Shown: positions 44,746-56,898 of the stretch, in pieces
How the letters are laid out: the number at the start of each line of letters is the position of its first letter
How positions within the stretch are numbered: position 1 is the first letter of the stretch
Assembly (NCBI GenBank): GCA_030248215.1
Contig: JASANG010000500.1
Span: 62,001-126,000 of the forward strand
Source: Enoplolaimus lenunculus
Taxonomy: Eukaryota > Nematoda > Enoplea > Enoplida > Thoracostomopsidae
Length of the DNA stretch: 64,000 nucleotides
Direction: 5' to 3'
Position numbers and translations under genes: made by a program
Notes under the pieces: generated by a model
Database searches by the model: none
What the model was told of the DNA's origin: nothing
The model's input: only the letters and a program-made list of their open reading frames with translations

Positions 44746-44754
44746 GTTGTTGTA
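44460..44754. repeat. TTG trinucleotide array
   Basis: About 295 bp of TTG units with scattered TCG and CTG variants, bounded by GGT runs at both ends. Because the unit is stop-free in all three plus-strand frames it yields spurious poly-Cys, poly-Leu and poly-Val ORFs. The opposite strand reads as CAA/CAG (poly-Gln with some Arg). I see no flanking exon signals, so it is treated as a microsatellite. Confidence 0.9.
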
Positions 44755-45761
44755 TTTTGAATCCGTTTAACAGGCGGTTGAGTCTACAGTTGGATTTAGT
44801 ATACTATTTGTAAGCTGGGACGTATACAAGTAGGGATATATCTTTTCCGATATTTCTGGATACGAGATCAAACGCTTGTGTATGTTTCAGAATGACCTGG
44901 TGGATTTTTTGGAGTCTTAAAAAGATGCCCGAACGAAATGAAATCCTTGTGGGGCCCCTTTTTGTGTGGTAAGTATTGATTGGTTTGTTGTGGATTGGTG
45001 TTTTATAACTGATGGGATTGGGTGGAAAGGATTTTGGATTACTGATGAAAGTTGGAGTAGTTTCACAGTGAAGCCGCGGTAGCTTTGGTGTGTGTCTGTG
45101 TATTTATATATATGTATGGTGCATTTCGTATGGTTTTGAAATTTGAATTAGAAGTTGAATGATTGTGACGAATATAGAGAGATTTTGAGGTCTATTTAAT
45201 TTTGTATTGGGTTGCGGTGTCAGGATTGGGTTTAGGGACGTACAATAAGCGTAGCTGACTCCGGTTAGGGGAAGGCTACGTCAGCGTCAATTAGTTAAGC
45301 AAATATCTATTGGTTTTGGAGTTTATTTATTACATCTATTTCCATCGTGCAACTAAAATGATAAATTAATTGATATGCAAAAATTTTCAAAATCGAACCT
45401 TTTTTGGGCAAACGCGGGCTGGGGGGGGCATAACGGAAAAGACTTAGAAACTGTTTCAGTGCAAAGATTAATTAGCAAAGGGGTATAGAACAAAGCTGAG
45501 GCAAGGTTAAGAAGTTTATGTTTTAGTTTTGCATCCGACGATAGCAGCCATGTGCGGCGCTTGGTATGATATACGATTATTGCAATACTGACTGCAGTGT
45601 GTAACGTCGTATCAGGGCCTGTTTATGTATATATCGCGGATATAATTGATTTTTAACAAGAGTTTAAGCAGATGGGTTAGAGATCATGTTCCCTATTGAA
45701 AGCCATTTCAAAAAATTTTATAAAACCGATGGTACTATGAGTGAAACTACTTATTGGTACG

Positions 45762-46105
45762 TATTGTAGTGACCCGAATAAGGAGATTGATCCTTCGTTA
45801 CTGATATATATTCATTCGGCATTGCAACTATCCGTTGAATTAAACGTTTGTCTTGTAAAATGTAGCTATAATGCAAGTGTATGCGTAAATATGTACTTTC
45901 AAAACTAAGTATGCTTTAAAGTTTCGAACTCAATTATATTTGGTGCTGGAGTCATTTATGCACTACGGTTTGGGATAATATACATTTATGAATTCTTATT
46001 ATCGTTTTTCGACTACATCCGCTTACGGTCTCTTATTACGGATACAGACTCCTATTGATTGGTACTCAAAATAGGAAACCCTTTCTCATTCGGATCACCA
46101 CAATA
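45762..46105. mobile_element. TA-flanked element, CTGTAGTGACCCGAATAAG type, copy 4
   Basis: Left end TATTGTAGTGACCCGAATAA; the right end TCATTCGGATCACCACAATA is inverted. The interior matches copy 1 in the same orientation (ATGTACTTTCAAAACTAAGT, GTGCTGGAGTCATTTATGC) but lacks about 100 bp. Confidence 0.8.
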
Positions 46106-46377
46106 AGTCGACAACTTGCTGTATACCATGTTATTTTGTAGGCTGTTTTGTACTGTTTTGCTGATTTCATATGGGTTGAGCAATAATAACCCGGTGTTTG
46201 CGAAAACAATACGAAACGCGATAGGTTGATATGAATCACTTAGTTTCGTTATTTTTGTTTGTGAATGGAATATTTTTTACGTATACGTATATTGTTTTTC
46301 TTTTTGTTTTATGTTGTTAGTTAAAGTTGTTTCATAACACAAAAGACTACGAAGAAAGCATCAAAATTTTTACTTTT

Positions 46378-46476
46378 GAAATTTTTTTTTCGATGATGAC
46401 CAAAAATTGACCGAGACCAAGACTTCTCATGGCCGGTGTCGGTCTTGGTTTTTAACCGAGACCACACATCCCTGCT
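46378..46476 (-). repeat. GGTCTCGG-type hAT-like end
   Basis: On the minus strand it begins CAGGGATGTGTGGTCTCGG, then TTAAAAACCAAGACCGACAC and CTTGGTCTCGGTC. The CAGGG start and internal palindromic repeats suggest one end of a hAT-like element. No partner end found. Confidence 0.45.
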
Positions 46477-47189
46477 GTTTGCACAGCTACTAGGAGTGAC
46501 CCCTACGGCGATGGGGTGGTCTGGCACCTTGATCCCTGGGCTGCGGATTATCCCACATTAACCATTGCCGGCATTCTGAAACCTTTTAAAACCAGAATTT
46601 ATACGCTACTCGCGTATGTTTCTGGTTCGGGTTATTCTTTAGACGGTCAGACCAAACTGGTTATTCTTTACTAGGCAGGCCGACCGTAAAAAATTTCGGA
46701 GAATGGCTACGAAGGTAACTGGAGAATAGCGGGAAATTCTTTCGGTGTCGTATTTTAATGTGTAATATATGAGTTACCCCTCATCTGAAAATTCTGGATT
46801 TGTCAATTGTGAACGCAAACTCAACATTTATTTTGCTCAGTCCGTCAGCGCTTACTTTTCAACCCGTGGATACACATGGTATGCTTGCCTCACAACTATA
46901 ATTTCACGGCCCTGAGACATATCGTGAATCTGACCCTGCTTCTAGAAGTTATATATAAAGCCAAAATCTATGGTTTAACGAGTTGTATTGAAAATATCAT
47001 GTGCTTTATTCAATAAATTTTAGGACCAAGATTAGGTTTTTTGAAGTTTATAAATTCAGGGTCGGGATCCGTTGTTTTTACTTTGAAAAATTCCGGTTCC
47101 GGGTTTTTCTTTGCGAAACTCCGTACGGTTCCGGGTATTTATGTTTAAATATTTTACTTCTATCATGTAGGCACCGTTATGAAATGGAA

Positions 47190-47400
47190 ATTACGACGAG
47201 TCGTTGCCCGACAACTTGTTGCCCAACAGTATCCTATAGCGTATGAATAAATGTAAGCATAATTTTAAGCGTAATCCTAAGCTTATAAGCATAATGATGG
47301 ACCACGAATTGTCGAGTCGATGAAATTTCGAATTACACGTTGCCGTTCAATGAGTTGTCGTGGTTTTTGAACCAATGCCAGGACCAGGACAATACGTATT
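47190..47400. repeat. GACGA/TTGTCG-type repeat, copy 1
   Basis: Contains ACGACGAGTCGTTGCCCGAC, GTTGCCCAACAGTATCC, a TTAAGCGTAATCCTAAGC interior and GAATTGTCGAGTCGATGAAA. The same frame of blocks surrounds the 68-bp array at 50.3-50.9 kb, and a further partial copy is near 62390-62480. Confidence 0.55.
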
Positions 47401-48240
47401 TTTTCAATTTCAAAACAAACAAACGAACGTCAGTTGTAAAAGAAATTTTTTTTCGTTGTATGTATTTTTTATCAATTTTTTCGTACTGTTTCCAATGCGA
47501 CGCGGCCTGTATCGTTTGTTCTTTTTTTCTGTCTCTGATTTGACTTTATTATTAAGTCCGTTAACCTGTCTTCGCGATTTTTTTCAAATTTGAGAAATTA
47601 TTTTTCTTGCCTTGGCGGATTTAGAAATTTCTCACGGTGGAGCACACGATGTGTATAATTGAAAAAAGAACTCGTGAGCGTATGCATCGAGCGAGAAGCT
47701 TAAAGTAATTTTTAAATTTCCGTTTTGATCTCTGTTTGAAAGCGCGGTCTGACTGAAGCTGAGTTGAATCCATTACTGGTTGACACCCACACCATTAATG
47801 GATGCTCACTGCCGTGCGTTACAACTGTATTTTGAACTTTCTTGCTGTGTAAATGTACGTACTCTTCTTTGTAGTGTTGTCGTTTTTGTGTGAGAGTTGG
47901 GGTGAAATCTATTATGAGTTAAAAAAAGTCAAATTGTTGTTGTGTGGCTGATGATATGATTTTTAGTTTTGTGTAGCGCTGGAGGATCAACGGTGGGGGT
48001 GTTCGAGTAAGATTGGCTGCGAACGGCGATCTGACGATGGGGAGATATTGTAGGGTCTGGAAGAGGGTGCTTGAGGACGCTGAAGCGACTTTGAGTTTGT
48101 TTGTTCGTTCCATTTTAAAGTAGAGACTGTACAAGAGTTATTTGAGTTGGTGAAGTGGAGCGATCGAAATTGTGGACGGAGTTTTGGATATTAGGATTTA
48201 TTAGGATTTGCTGGTCCAGCTAGATTTCGTGCGAAAGGCC

Positions 48241-49330
48241 GATTTTCAGGCTTTGTTTTGTCTAAAGATAACCACTGCCCAAATGTGACCATTGGCCAAA
48301 CGACAATTGCCCAAGCGAAAATTGTCCAAATGCTCACACTTTGAGTATATTTCATTGGAGGGTCGTTGTCGTGAAAAATTTGGCTGGGCTGTCGTGAGTG
48401 ATTTATGATTGAAAAGATCTGCTTTCGCCTTGAGGGCATTTTGGATCGCATTTTTTGAATTCCGGGTAAGATAAACAAGTAACTTGGCGTCATAATTCGG
48501 TTGAGAGGCAATGGTAGTCTTTTTTTGCGCGGCTGTCGAGAAATTAGTAAAGGTTTCAAAAATATATAAATTCTATCGGCTGCTTGTATACACGTTTAAC
48601 TTTCAAAATTACTGCGCTAGGTGTCTTGTGAAATCCAAAGATGGGGTGGGAGTGGTATTCGTTTGGTTGAAAAATGTTAAAATCGATTGCAATTTCCGAT
48701 TCTGCGCAGTGATCCGAGTGAGTGTCATACGTCGAGCTTCTCGCTCACTTTACTCTCGAGGTTGCCAGCAACCTTTGTTGGTATGGCAAATAGTTTGTCC
48801 CCCCAGATATATGTATGCGTGTATTGAATTGAAATTTTCAATATATAATATTTGAGTATGAGTTGAGCACAGCGAGCTTTGCTGGCTTCAATCCTACCTC
48901 GGGCGACGAGACATGCCAGCAACTGCGGTGGAAACGTTTAGATCCGCCGCTGCGCGCAGTATATGGGATATCTATCGCCATGCCATTCTTCTTCTTCTTC
49001 TTTGGCCTTTGTCCCTATTTGGGGTCGGCTCTATTGGATTTCTGACGCCATTTGACTCTGTCCTCGGCATTGTCAGGATGCAATCCACTCTTCTTCAGGT
49101 CCATGTGTAGCACATCGCTCCACCGGCCATTCATAGAAAGCTAATTCTAAATTTAAGATTTGGCAATCGTGGTTTGGTTGACAATCGGTATAGTTGAGAG
49201 CAATTTTAGTTTATGAAATCGTTGTTTGGGCAATTTTCGCGTGTGGGAAATTGTCGTTTTGGCAACTGTCGCTTGTGCAATTGTTGCGTTTGGGCAATTG
49301 TTGCATATTTGGGCAATTGTCGTAAGTCGC
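48241..49330. repeat. Paired GGGCAATTGTC-type arrays
   Basis: The left block (48255-48340: CCAAACGACAATTGCCCAAG) and right block (49200-49330: GTTTGGGCAATTGTTGC, ATTTGGGCAATTGTCG) are in inverted orientation about 1 kb apart. They could be the subterminal arrays of one element that later took in a LINE fragment. A related direct array is at 55315-55452. Confidence 0.45.
48976..49142 (-). mobile_element. LINE 3' end fragment with AAG-rich tail
   Basis: On the minus strand the frame reads NGRWSDVLHMDLKKSGLHPD then NAEDRVKWRQKSNRADPK and a stop. It is followed closely by GGGACAAAGGCC and an AAG repeat tail. This is the typical C-terminus and tail of RTE- or Jockey-like LINEs. Only the last 50 or so codons are present (5' truncation). 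Confidence 0.75.
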
Positions 49331-49398
49331 TGCAGGATAGTAAAGATAATCGATACATTGTATGAGCCTAAGATTTAAGAGTCACTAATGCATTTAAA

Positions 49399-49585
49399 GG
49401 GCACATGTTACTTTAAGGGGCGTCCAGGATTCTGGTGGGTTCATAAAAAGAATAGGTTTAGATTCTAGATTACATTTTTTTGCTTAGGCTTAGGCTTAGG
49501 AACACATTTTTGCAACGCTTAGGTTTAGACTTAGGCATAGGAATACGCTTAATCTACTGTTACGCCCCTAAAAGTAACATTGGCC
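49399..49585. mobile_element. GGCC-type, TTAGGC-core element
   Basis: Left end GGGCACATGTTACTTTAAGG, right end CCCCTAAAAGTAACATTGGC then C. The interior block order is identical to 42.3 kb. Flanking 8-mers CATTTAAA and CATTTACC match at 6 of 8. Confidence 0.85.
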
Positions 49586-50324
49586 CATTTACCTATAACT
49601 CTAACGAATGGTAAACCTTAGGTCAGTGTATTGGAATGAGTTTGCGTAATTCTTTGATTGTGTGTCGGAGGTCTTATAATTTGATATCGGGACGGAGTCA
49701 GCTCAACAATGCTAGGTGGGGCGTAAAATAGTTCACAAGGATGACGTGGGCAGGAAACACCCTTTAGTTGCAAGCGATGCTTCGGGCGTGGCTAAAACTT
49801 TTTCCAGGGTGGATGAGCTGGTTAGCTCCGTGCGGTGCGTGTGTATGTCTGTGTGGTTACGGGCCACGACCATCATAATTAGTTTTTGTTTCATTTTGCA
49901 TTACAATAATAAGCGATGGCTGATTGTTGTTTGTTCTGCATCAGTGTTTTTTGCTATTTTATATGAACGTTTTCAATTTGATGCACATTTTATATGTGAA
50001 AACGTGAAGTAGTTTTTATTAATATATATAAATCGTATAACAACCTTCACAATGTTTTCAATTTCTTCTGTTGTATGATGATGTGCTTTTTGATATGTAA
50101 AGGTTTGCGCTGCGTTATGCGTTTGTCGTTTGTCGGGCGGGCAGTGGAGTGTATGGTTTTTGCAGTCTCTATAGCAGGCAAATGCGGTACTGCTGAAAGT
50201 TGAGCAACTGCGCTAAGTTAAACGATGGTTTGAGTATAAGGTAGTGAAGCTTATAGTTTTATCGTGTACTGTTGACTTTTATAGTAAAGCTTGCGTTTTA
50301 AGTTTTCATTGTCTCTGAGGAATC

Positions 50325-50870
50325 TACGACGGTTCGTTGTACGACGAGTTGTCACCCAACAGTGTCGTAAAAGCCTACGAATATATGTGAAAATCATCGT
50401 AAGCGCTAATCGTATTCTTAGAGTTTAGGCATAAGCTTAAGCATAGTGATAAATGTATACATAATCGTAAGCGCTAATCGTATTCCTAGAGTTTAGGTAT
50501 AAGCTTAAGCGTAGTGATAAATGTATACATAATCGTAAGCGATAATCGTATTCCTAGACTTTAGGTATAAGCTTAAGCGTAGTGATAAATGTATACATAA
50601 TCGTAAGCGCTAATCGTATTCCTAGAGTTTAGGCATAAGCTTAAGCATAGTGATAAATGTATACATAATCGTAAGCGATAATCGTATTCCTAGACTTTAG
50701 GTATAAGCTTAAGCGTAGTGATAAATGTATACATAATCGTAAGCGCTAATCGTATTACTAGAGTTTCGGCATAAGCTTAAGCATAGTGATAGACGAGGAA
50801 TTGTCGGTCGATGAAATTTCAGATTACAAGTTATCATCGGTCGAAGACGAGTTGTCGGGCGACGAATTTG
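50325..50870. repeat. 68-bp minisatellite inside a GACGA/TTGTCG-type repeat
   Basis: Units start (CGTAAGCG) at 50398, 50466, 50534, 50602, 50670 and 50738, an exact 68-bp period, ending near 50791. Diagnostic sites alternate in the last four units (GCGATAAT with GACTTTAGGTAT against GCGCTAAT with GAGTTT), which suggests a 136-bp dimer as the amplified unit. The outer sequence (ACGACGAGTTGTCACCCAAC on the left; GAATTGTCGGTCGATGAAAT on the right) is that of the 47.2-kb repeat, where only one unit-like interior is present. Confidence 0.9.
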
Positions 50871-50992
50871 TCGTGATATCGTCTGTGAGATCGTGATCCA
50901 ACCTTTAGTGTCACGGATTTAATTTGATAGATTTTGAGGGATGGGCTTTTGTTCACTTTACCCCACGCAGATAATCGATCTGCGTCGACTGG

Positions 50993-51408
50993 CAGGGTGA
51001 AGCCGGAATTACAATTTGCCGGAACTGGGACCCTAATTTGAAAAAATTGGCGGAAACGGCACCGGAAAATGAAAAGTTCATGCCATCGAAAAATACATTT
51101 TAATTTTCTTTTTTGCAGTATTATTGGTGAAGTATTCCTAGTTGGAGATAGGTAATCACTTTGTCTGCTGTATTTTAGATTTTCATAATCCACGGAAGCG
51201 AAATGTACCTTCGATGGTTTATTTTCGGCAGTTATCAAGGTTAACATACTATAGTAATAAAATGTTTTATTTTTATGGTAATTTTTTTAGTAAAATATCG
51301 TAAAATTTCCACCGACCAAAATTTATCACCGGAATTTTTAATTCCGGTAAAAATTTGCCGGAACCGGAAGGTGAAAAATGCCGGAACCGAAATTCCGGTT
51401 GCACCCTG
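50993..51408. mobile_element. hAT-like CAGGGTG-ended element with exact 8-bp duplication
   Basis: Left end CAGGGTGAAGCCGGAATTAC; right end CGAAATTCCGGTTGCACCCT then G. Flanked by TCGACTGG on both sides, identical. About 416 bp, with CCGGAAC units in the arms and no coding capacity. The CAGGG start plus an 8-bp duplication is the hAT pattern. Confidence 0.92.
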
Positions 51409-51424
51409 TCGACTGGATCTTAAT

Positions 51425-51825
51425 TTTATCGGATACCGGGACCGTAGTCAGATAGTCAATTTTTACTGAAACCAGCGCCGGATAGTCAGTTTTTTGCTGG
51501 AACCGGATGTTAATCGTATATATACCGTTTAATCTTGTGCAGTGTTGGTAGTATTTGTGTCGTGCAAAAGTATATGGCTACTGAGTACTTATATAAAGGC
51601 AATGTTAGCTTGGATTTTCAATTTTACTTCAGTATGAACAACTTAACCTTCTTGACTTGTCCAGGAATGCAGTCGCATCAAAAGTATTTCCAGATATTAA
51701 AAGCAGTTTTATGATATTTGGTGCCGTAATCGCAAATATCCGGTATCCAATATATTTCTACCGGAACCAGATGCCGGTTTTTTGCTGGATACTACACCGG
51801 AACTCAATATCCGGTCGATGTTTGG
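51425..51825. repeat. CCGGATA-type inverted repeat
   Basis: Left side TATCGGATACCGGGACC and TTTTTTGCTGGAACCGGAT; right side AAATATCCGGTATCC and TTTTTTGCTGGATACTACACC. Palindromic CCGGATA units dominate. It directly follows the hAT-like element; the ends are not precise. Confidence 0.5.
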
Positions 51826-52984
51826 CACATATATGCAACAATACTTAATTTAGTTATTTGAATAATTAAGTCTAAATGTATGTAAATTGCTTTGAATGCT
51901 GTCTGTCTAATGTATTTTTTATTAAGTGATTGTAGTGTTTTCGTGATTTTTGCTTCTTATGCGATTCGAATGTATGGTTCGCGTCTATTCAGATTTGTTG
52001 CAAGGAGAGGCGTTTGGAAGGCTGTTGGTTTTGTTTGAAAATTGTTGTTTTTGTTTGAAAATCAGCCATGATTTGAATATTTGGCAGTGCGACTTCAACC
52101 GTGATTTTGTATAATTTACAGTGATTTGATTTTATTGCATCGTAGACACCATTTTGCCAGGTATATTGTGATGAACATCAGGTGCAGTAGTAACCTTGTC
52201 ACGTTGTGTGTTGTATTCCGCTTGATACATATTACGTTGTGAAATGTATTTTTATTTGTATGGGAATTAATTTAACGTTTACGTGTTAGTATGTGCACGT
52301 ACGATACGAAGTATATAACCTTCACAACGAGAATTATATGCGCTGATGTGCGTATAATTGCGGAGATTCGTTGCTGGGACAGGAGTGTCTAGGCATTTTA
52401 GATGGGAATTAAATTGTACTATTGGAAGTTTGTCTGGTAGTAGATTAAAGCTTTGTTTATTAGCCTATGCCTAAGCTTTAACTGTAAATGTAAGAGGAAG
52501 TGTACAAGAGCCATGGTTATATGCTGTCGGGTGCAATCAAATGTCATCAAAAGTAAAGCGCCCGCCGTAATTGTCGCTTACGAATGCGAGTACACTTTTA
52601 GTTTGGGTACGTCTTGTTCCGGTTATTGCCTAGAGTTTGTTTTTTGTTACCGTCGGCGTTATTACCGAGTTGCTATCAAAAGTATTCTGTTTTTTACTCA
52701 AGCTATACTTAGTGTTAGCTTAAGATGGGCTGCTAAAATGATGCTTTGGTCTGGTGTGTTGAAATTGGACATACAAGTTCCTAAACGTAAACCTTAAGAT
52801 TGGTTTGAAGTATTATGTATACTTGGGAGCTGAAAGCCAAATGTAATTGCGTCCATAGAAATTGTGAATTGGGAAACAATAATACAGTTGATGAAGGCAA
52901 GGTCCTTTAACTCCCGTGACCATAAGTATTAGTACGTACATATATGTATATATCCATATACATATAATATATACGTACCTAAGC

Positions 52985-54702
52985 ACTAGCTAATCCAGCG
53001 GGGGTGGCGTACGGCCTCCCCGTGAGAAATTTTTTTGTGATAAAACGCTAAGGTCTCCTACCGTACAATTTTTGCAAATATTTGGATCCGCCTGCCTCTG
53101 TACGTAAGCGCAATACCGCATAAAGTACACAGTAGTCTTGATTGGCTTTGCGTAGCTTTGCTTGCTGGCAGTTTGCCGAAACAGCTAAAGTATTTCAATT
53201 TATTATGCCGGACACACGGTTGATATGTTTGTCCGTAATGGAAAAATATACATATAAAATGATTGTGATGTCTGAGTAATTCGGCAGCGTCCACGCTTGC
53301 CGATATACGTATCTACGTGCGTGTGTTCCGGTGTAGATGCAAAGGTTTTGATTGGTTTGCATCGTCAGAGGTGGATCCAAAAATGTTTAACGGAGCGGGG
53401 CTGGGATGGCATATGTTATGAAACGCAAAAATTGTACGGTAACCGGTATCATTTTGTGACCAAAAAATTTTCTGGGGGCGAATAATTGTAAGGTAGGGAG
53501 GCAGGGAGGGACCTTACCATTTTATCATTAAAAAATTCTGCGGAAAAAATTGGGAGTGGAAAACATTGCAAGGTGGGACCGTACCATTTTAACACAAATA
53601 ATTTCTAACGGGAGGCGTTCCTACTGAAATTTCTACAGACGGGACACACTTTTAACCGGGATTTAGAATAACTTTCTGCGATCGTAGCTATGCATTTATG
53701 CGTTCGGGTATGTTTCGAAATCTTTCGAGATGAGAAAAGATTTTATAAGCTTTTGAATAGCTTCCGCATTCCTAGAGTGCAACAAATTTTCTTGCTTACT
53801 CGTAAATATGTTTAAATGAGGTTAGGTGTATATACCTTACCGAAATGAAGTGATGGATACGCTGAAAACTGCGAATTATGTATATTTTAACTGTTGAATT
53901 CAGGCATGTTTCTATAAGTTCTATATGAAGATTAAGTTAGCTTAATTTAAATAATTTTTTTGCATAAAATTAAAAATTTGAGGCATACAACGTGGTCGTT
54001 TGCATTATCCGTTGTTCTAATCTGTGTGTGGCAGTAGAAGAATAGGGCTTAGTTGAATATTTCAATTGCATCGTTTCCAGGTACCCGTAGTCAGCACAAC
54101 ACGCTTGAGGGAGATGGGCTAATACGGACGAGGGAGCGTTGTATGGATTCCTCCTCATCAGTTAAAAACATGGGTTTAGACAGGATTCTAGAATGGGGGC
54201 GGGATTACGGATGTGCTGTATCTAAAAAAATTTCGCAATGGGGATTCTTTATTACAATTAAAATATCTTATAACCACAAATCCCAATGGGAATATTTCAG
54301 CGTTATTCTCTGGCTGCGCTTGCGTATAAACAAGGCCAAAAGGGTTTCCATCTTGGCTCCTCTGGCTGTCGGACTAATGTCGCTTTTGAGTAAAATGACG
54401 AGACTTGCTTTGCAAGCTATATAGCGTTGTTAAACCGGTAATCAGCGATAAATAGGTGAACGGATTTTGAATATGCAGACAAGGTTAAATTTTAGTTGTT
54501 GGTTGCATATATAAATTAGCGGATCCAGAAGCGGGGACGTACACCCCCGCCAGACATGTTTTAGTGATAAAATGGTAAGAGGTACGTGCATTACAATTTT
54601 TTCCCTCAGAAAATTGTCATATATATTGCATACAGGAAAAATTGCGTTTGATGGCTTATGCAGGCCCGCCTTCCGTCAGAAATTTGTGGATCCGCCGCTG
54701 TA
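52985..54702. repeat. Cluster of GCGGATCCA-type elements
   Basis: The clearest copy is 54518-54702: left AGCGGATCCAGAAGCGGGG, right TTGTGGATCCGCCGCTGT, an inverted pair bordered by TATATA on both sides. Partial relatives are at 52990-53095 (ending TTTGGATCCGCCTG) and 53365-53610 (GAGGTGGATCCAAAAATG, with two ACCTTACCATTTTA-like units). Nothing recognisable as a host gene lies between them. Confidence 0.55.
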
Positions 54703-55314
54703 TATATATACTTGAACGCTGTCGTAGTGGTGTTGTTTATGCTTTGGTTCCGGTTGATTGGTTATTTGGCTTTAATTGATTTTGAGCGCATGTGTATGCG
54801 TATATAAGTATGTATGAGCATTGTTTTAGATTAGGTTTTTCCAGGAGATTAGGAAATACATATATTGGCTATTGATTGCGGCACGAGTTCGCTATTGATG
54901 ACTTACTAACTATTACAGTGTAATAAACTGTGCATGGTTGACTTAAAGGGTACAGTATTGTAGGACCGTAGTCAAGTGTTGCCTGGGCCGTTTTCGAAAC
55001 TGAAATTCCACTACGAAGGCTGTTATTCTGTTTGAACTTCGTTGCTATTCGATTGGTTACGGATCGTTATTTTTCAACACTCAACTTTTCGCTTTATTGT
55101 TTGAATTTTTCGACCATTTCGCTTAAGTCATATGTGCACTTAAGGAAAAATAAATGGTTGAACAGAAATACAAAAATGTAAATTTGGAGCCTGGCTGATC
55201 AAATGGAAGTCATGGGTTTTCTGCATCTTGGTAACGAGTCGTCTTGGGTCTACATTGCTGCTAACGCTTATAACTTGAAATTGTGCGAGCATGGATCTGC
55301 TAAATTGTCGCGTT

Positions 55315-55452
55315 TAGGCAATTGTCAATTTAGCAATTGTCGCGTTTGGGCAATTGTCATTTTAGCAATTGTTGCATTTGGGCAATTGTCATTTTAGCAA
55401 TTGTTGCATTTGGGCAATTATCATTTTAGCAATTGTCGCATTTGGGCAATCG
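55315..55452. repeat. GGGCAATTGTCATTTTAGC tandem array
   Basis: About four units of roughly 32 bp: GGGCAATTGTCATTTTAGCA then ATTGTTGCATTT. Related to the paired arrays at 48.2 and 49.2 kb. Confidence 0.75.
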
Positions 55453-55559
55453 ACGCAGTAATGTCGCGGTATCATTTCGCTGCATTAACAGCAAGACACA
55501 GTTTTTTGCATAACTGTCCATCAGTAAGCCAGTACGTGCCATACGGGACTTAATTAAAC

Positions 55560-55660
55560 CGAACTCGAATTGGAGACGGAACAGTATACCGGAATCGAAA
55601 CTGGAAATTGTATCGGAATCGGAATTGTAACCGGAACTGAAATTCCGTTTGCATCCTGTA
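55560..55660. repeat. Right half of a hAT-like CAGGG-type element
   Basis: Diverged CCGGAATCG units, ending GAAATTCCGTTTGCATCCTG. The left half is missing. Confidence 0.55.
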
Positions 55661-56898
55661 ATAAACTCTAGTTTTAGCTTGGATCCTGGAAACAGAACTG
55701 GTAAATTTGTCTGTAATATAAAATGTGCAATTGGTGATTGTATGCTGACTAATTTGTTTTTAAATGTATACGTGTGTGTGCAAGCCCGGAGCAGCCATCC
55801 CCATACCTGTCATTGGGGCGCCGCCCACCCTTAAGCAGGCCCCCATCCTATCCGGTTGAAACAAAAAACGCCGAAGATTTAAATGCGCCTGGCTTCTCGA
55901 TTGCTTCGCTCGCGAGTTTGGGGTCCACCACCCTGAAGTTTGGGGTGAGCCCCTACCCCTGTCTGCTACGGTACTGCACATATGGTCTGTATGTGCAGTA
56001 GCAGATTATATAGTATTATGTACCTGGGTTAGAATATTTTGGACATAATTTTGTGTAGATGATGTTTAGCAATCTATTACTACTGTTGACTCAGCGTTGG
56101 TCGAGCGGTATGTTTTGTTTTATTGTTTATTTAAAAATGAAATTATTGGTAATGCTGCGTGTAGGCATCATTATTTTCAATTGGGAAGAGTTTAGACACT
56201 CAGGAGTTATAATACAGGTTTGAATTGTCAAAAATTGTTTTGTGACGCGAGCTCAAAGTTAGATTTAAGCTTAAAATTGATGTGTCCCGTTGAAAAATTT
56301 AAGTTGTTCGGTGGGTACGAAAGGGTGATTTGATCTCAAGATACGACAGATTTGCACTTACCGTGTATGCACAACTACTGTATATAAACAAAGCTTCGCG
56401 GTTGGAGTGAGCGAGAAGCAAGACATTAATTGTAATATGTTACATTTGTTTGGAAACTGTCGCAAACCGTTACTTGGGTCATAATTTTTTGGGAGTCTGG
56501 ACTCGCCAAATCACGCACCCCCTGGTTACGCGAATGTTGGTATTAATTAGCAAGCTTCGGTGTTGCAACTTTTCATTCAGGGGCGAATTCAGAGTAGGAA
56601 AATACCCTCATCAGATATTTTTTTATGATCAATGGTAGGGAGAATGACATTGCTAATGTTTTTTTACTCTTGTTCCACTTTAATTGTGCTTGAATTTTCG
56701 TGCTTATATAGTACATACATATTACGATCCCCAATCGAAATTTTTTATGGATTCGCCTTTGCTTTCAGTATACAGTGATACAGAGCTTGGTCAATGGTTG
56801 CAACGCTTTTTTACTGGTTGGTCACTAATGCATACGAATGTGGCAGTTTTAGTCGGCCGTGGATTCGTCGGGATTGTTTCCATAATTTTTGAACGTGG

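Noticed and set aside
44439-44813. Poly-Cys, poly-Leu and poly-Val ORFs
   Set aside because: All three come from the TTG microsatellite, which has no stop in any plus-strand frame; no start context or flanking exon supports a protein.
50398-50791. CRISPR-like array
   Set aside because: The 68-bp units are contiguous with no unique spacers, the genome is eukaryotic, and the array lies inside a dispersed repeat.
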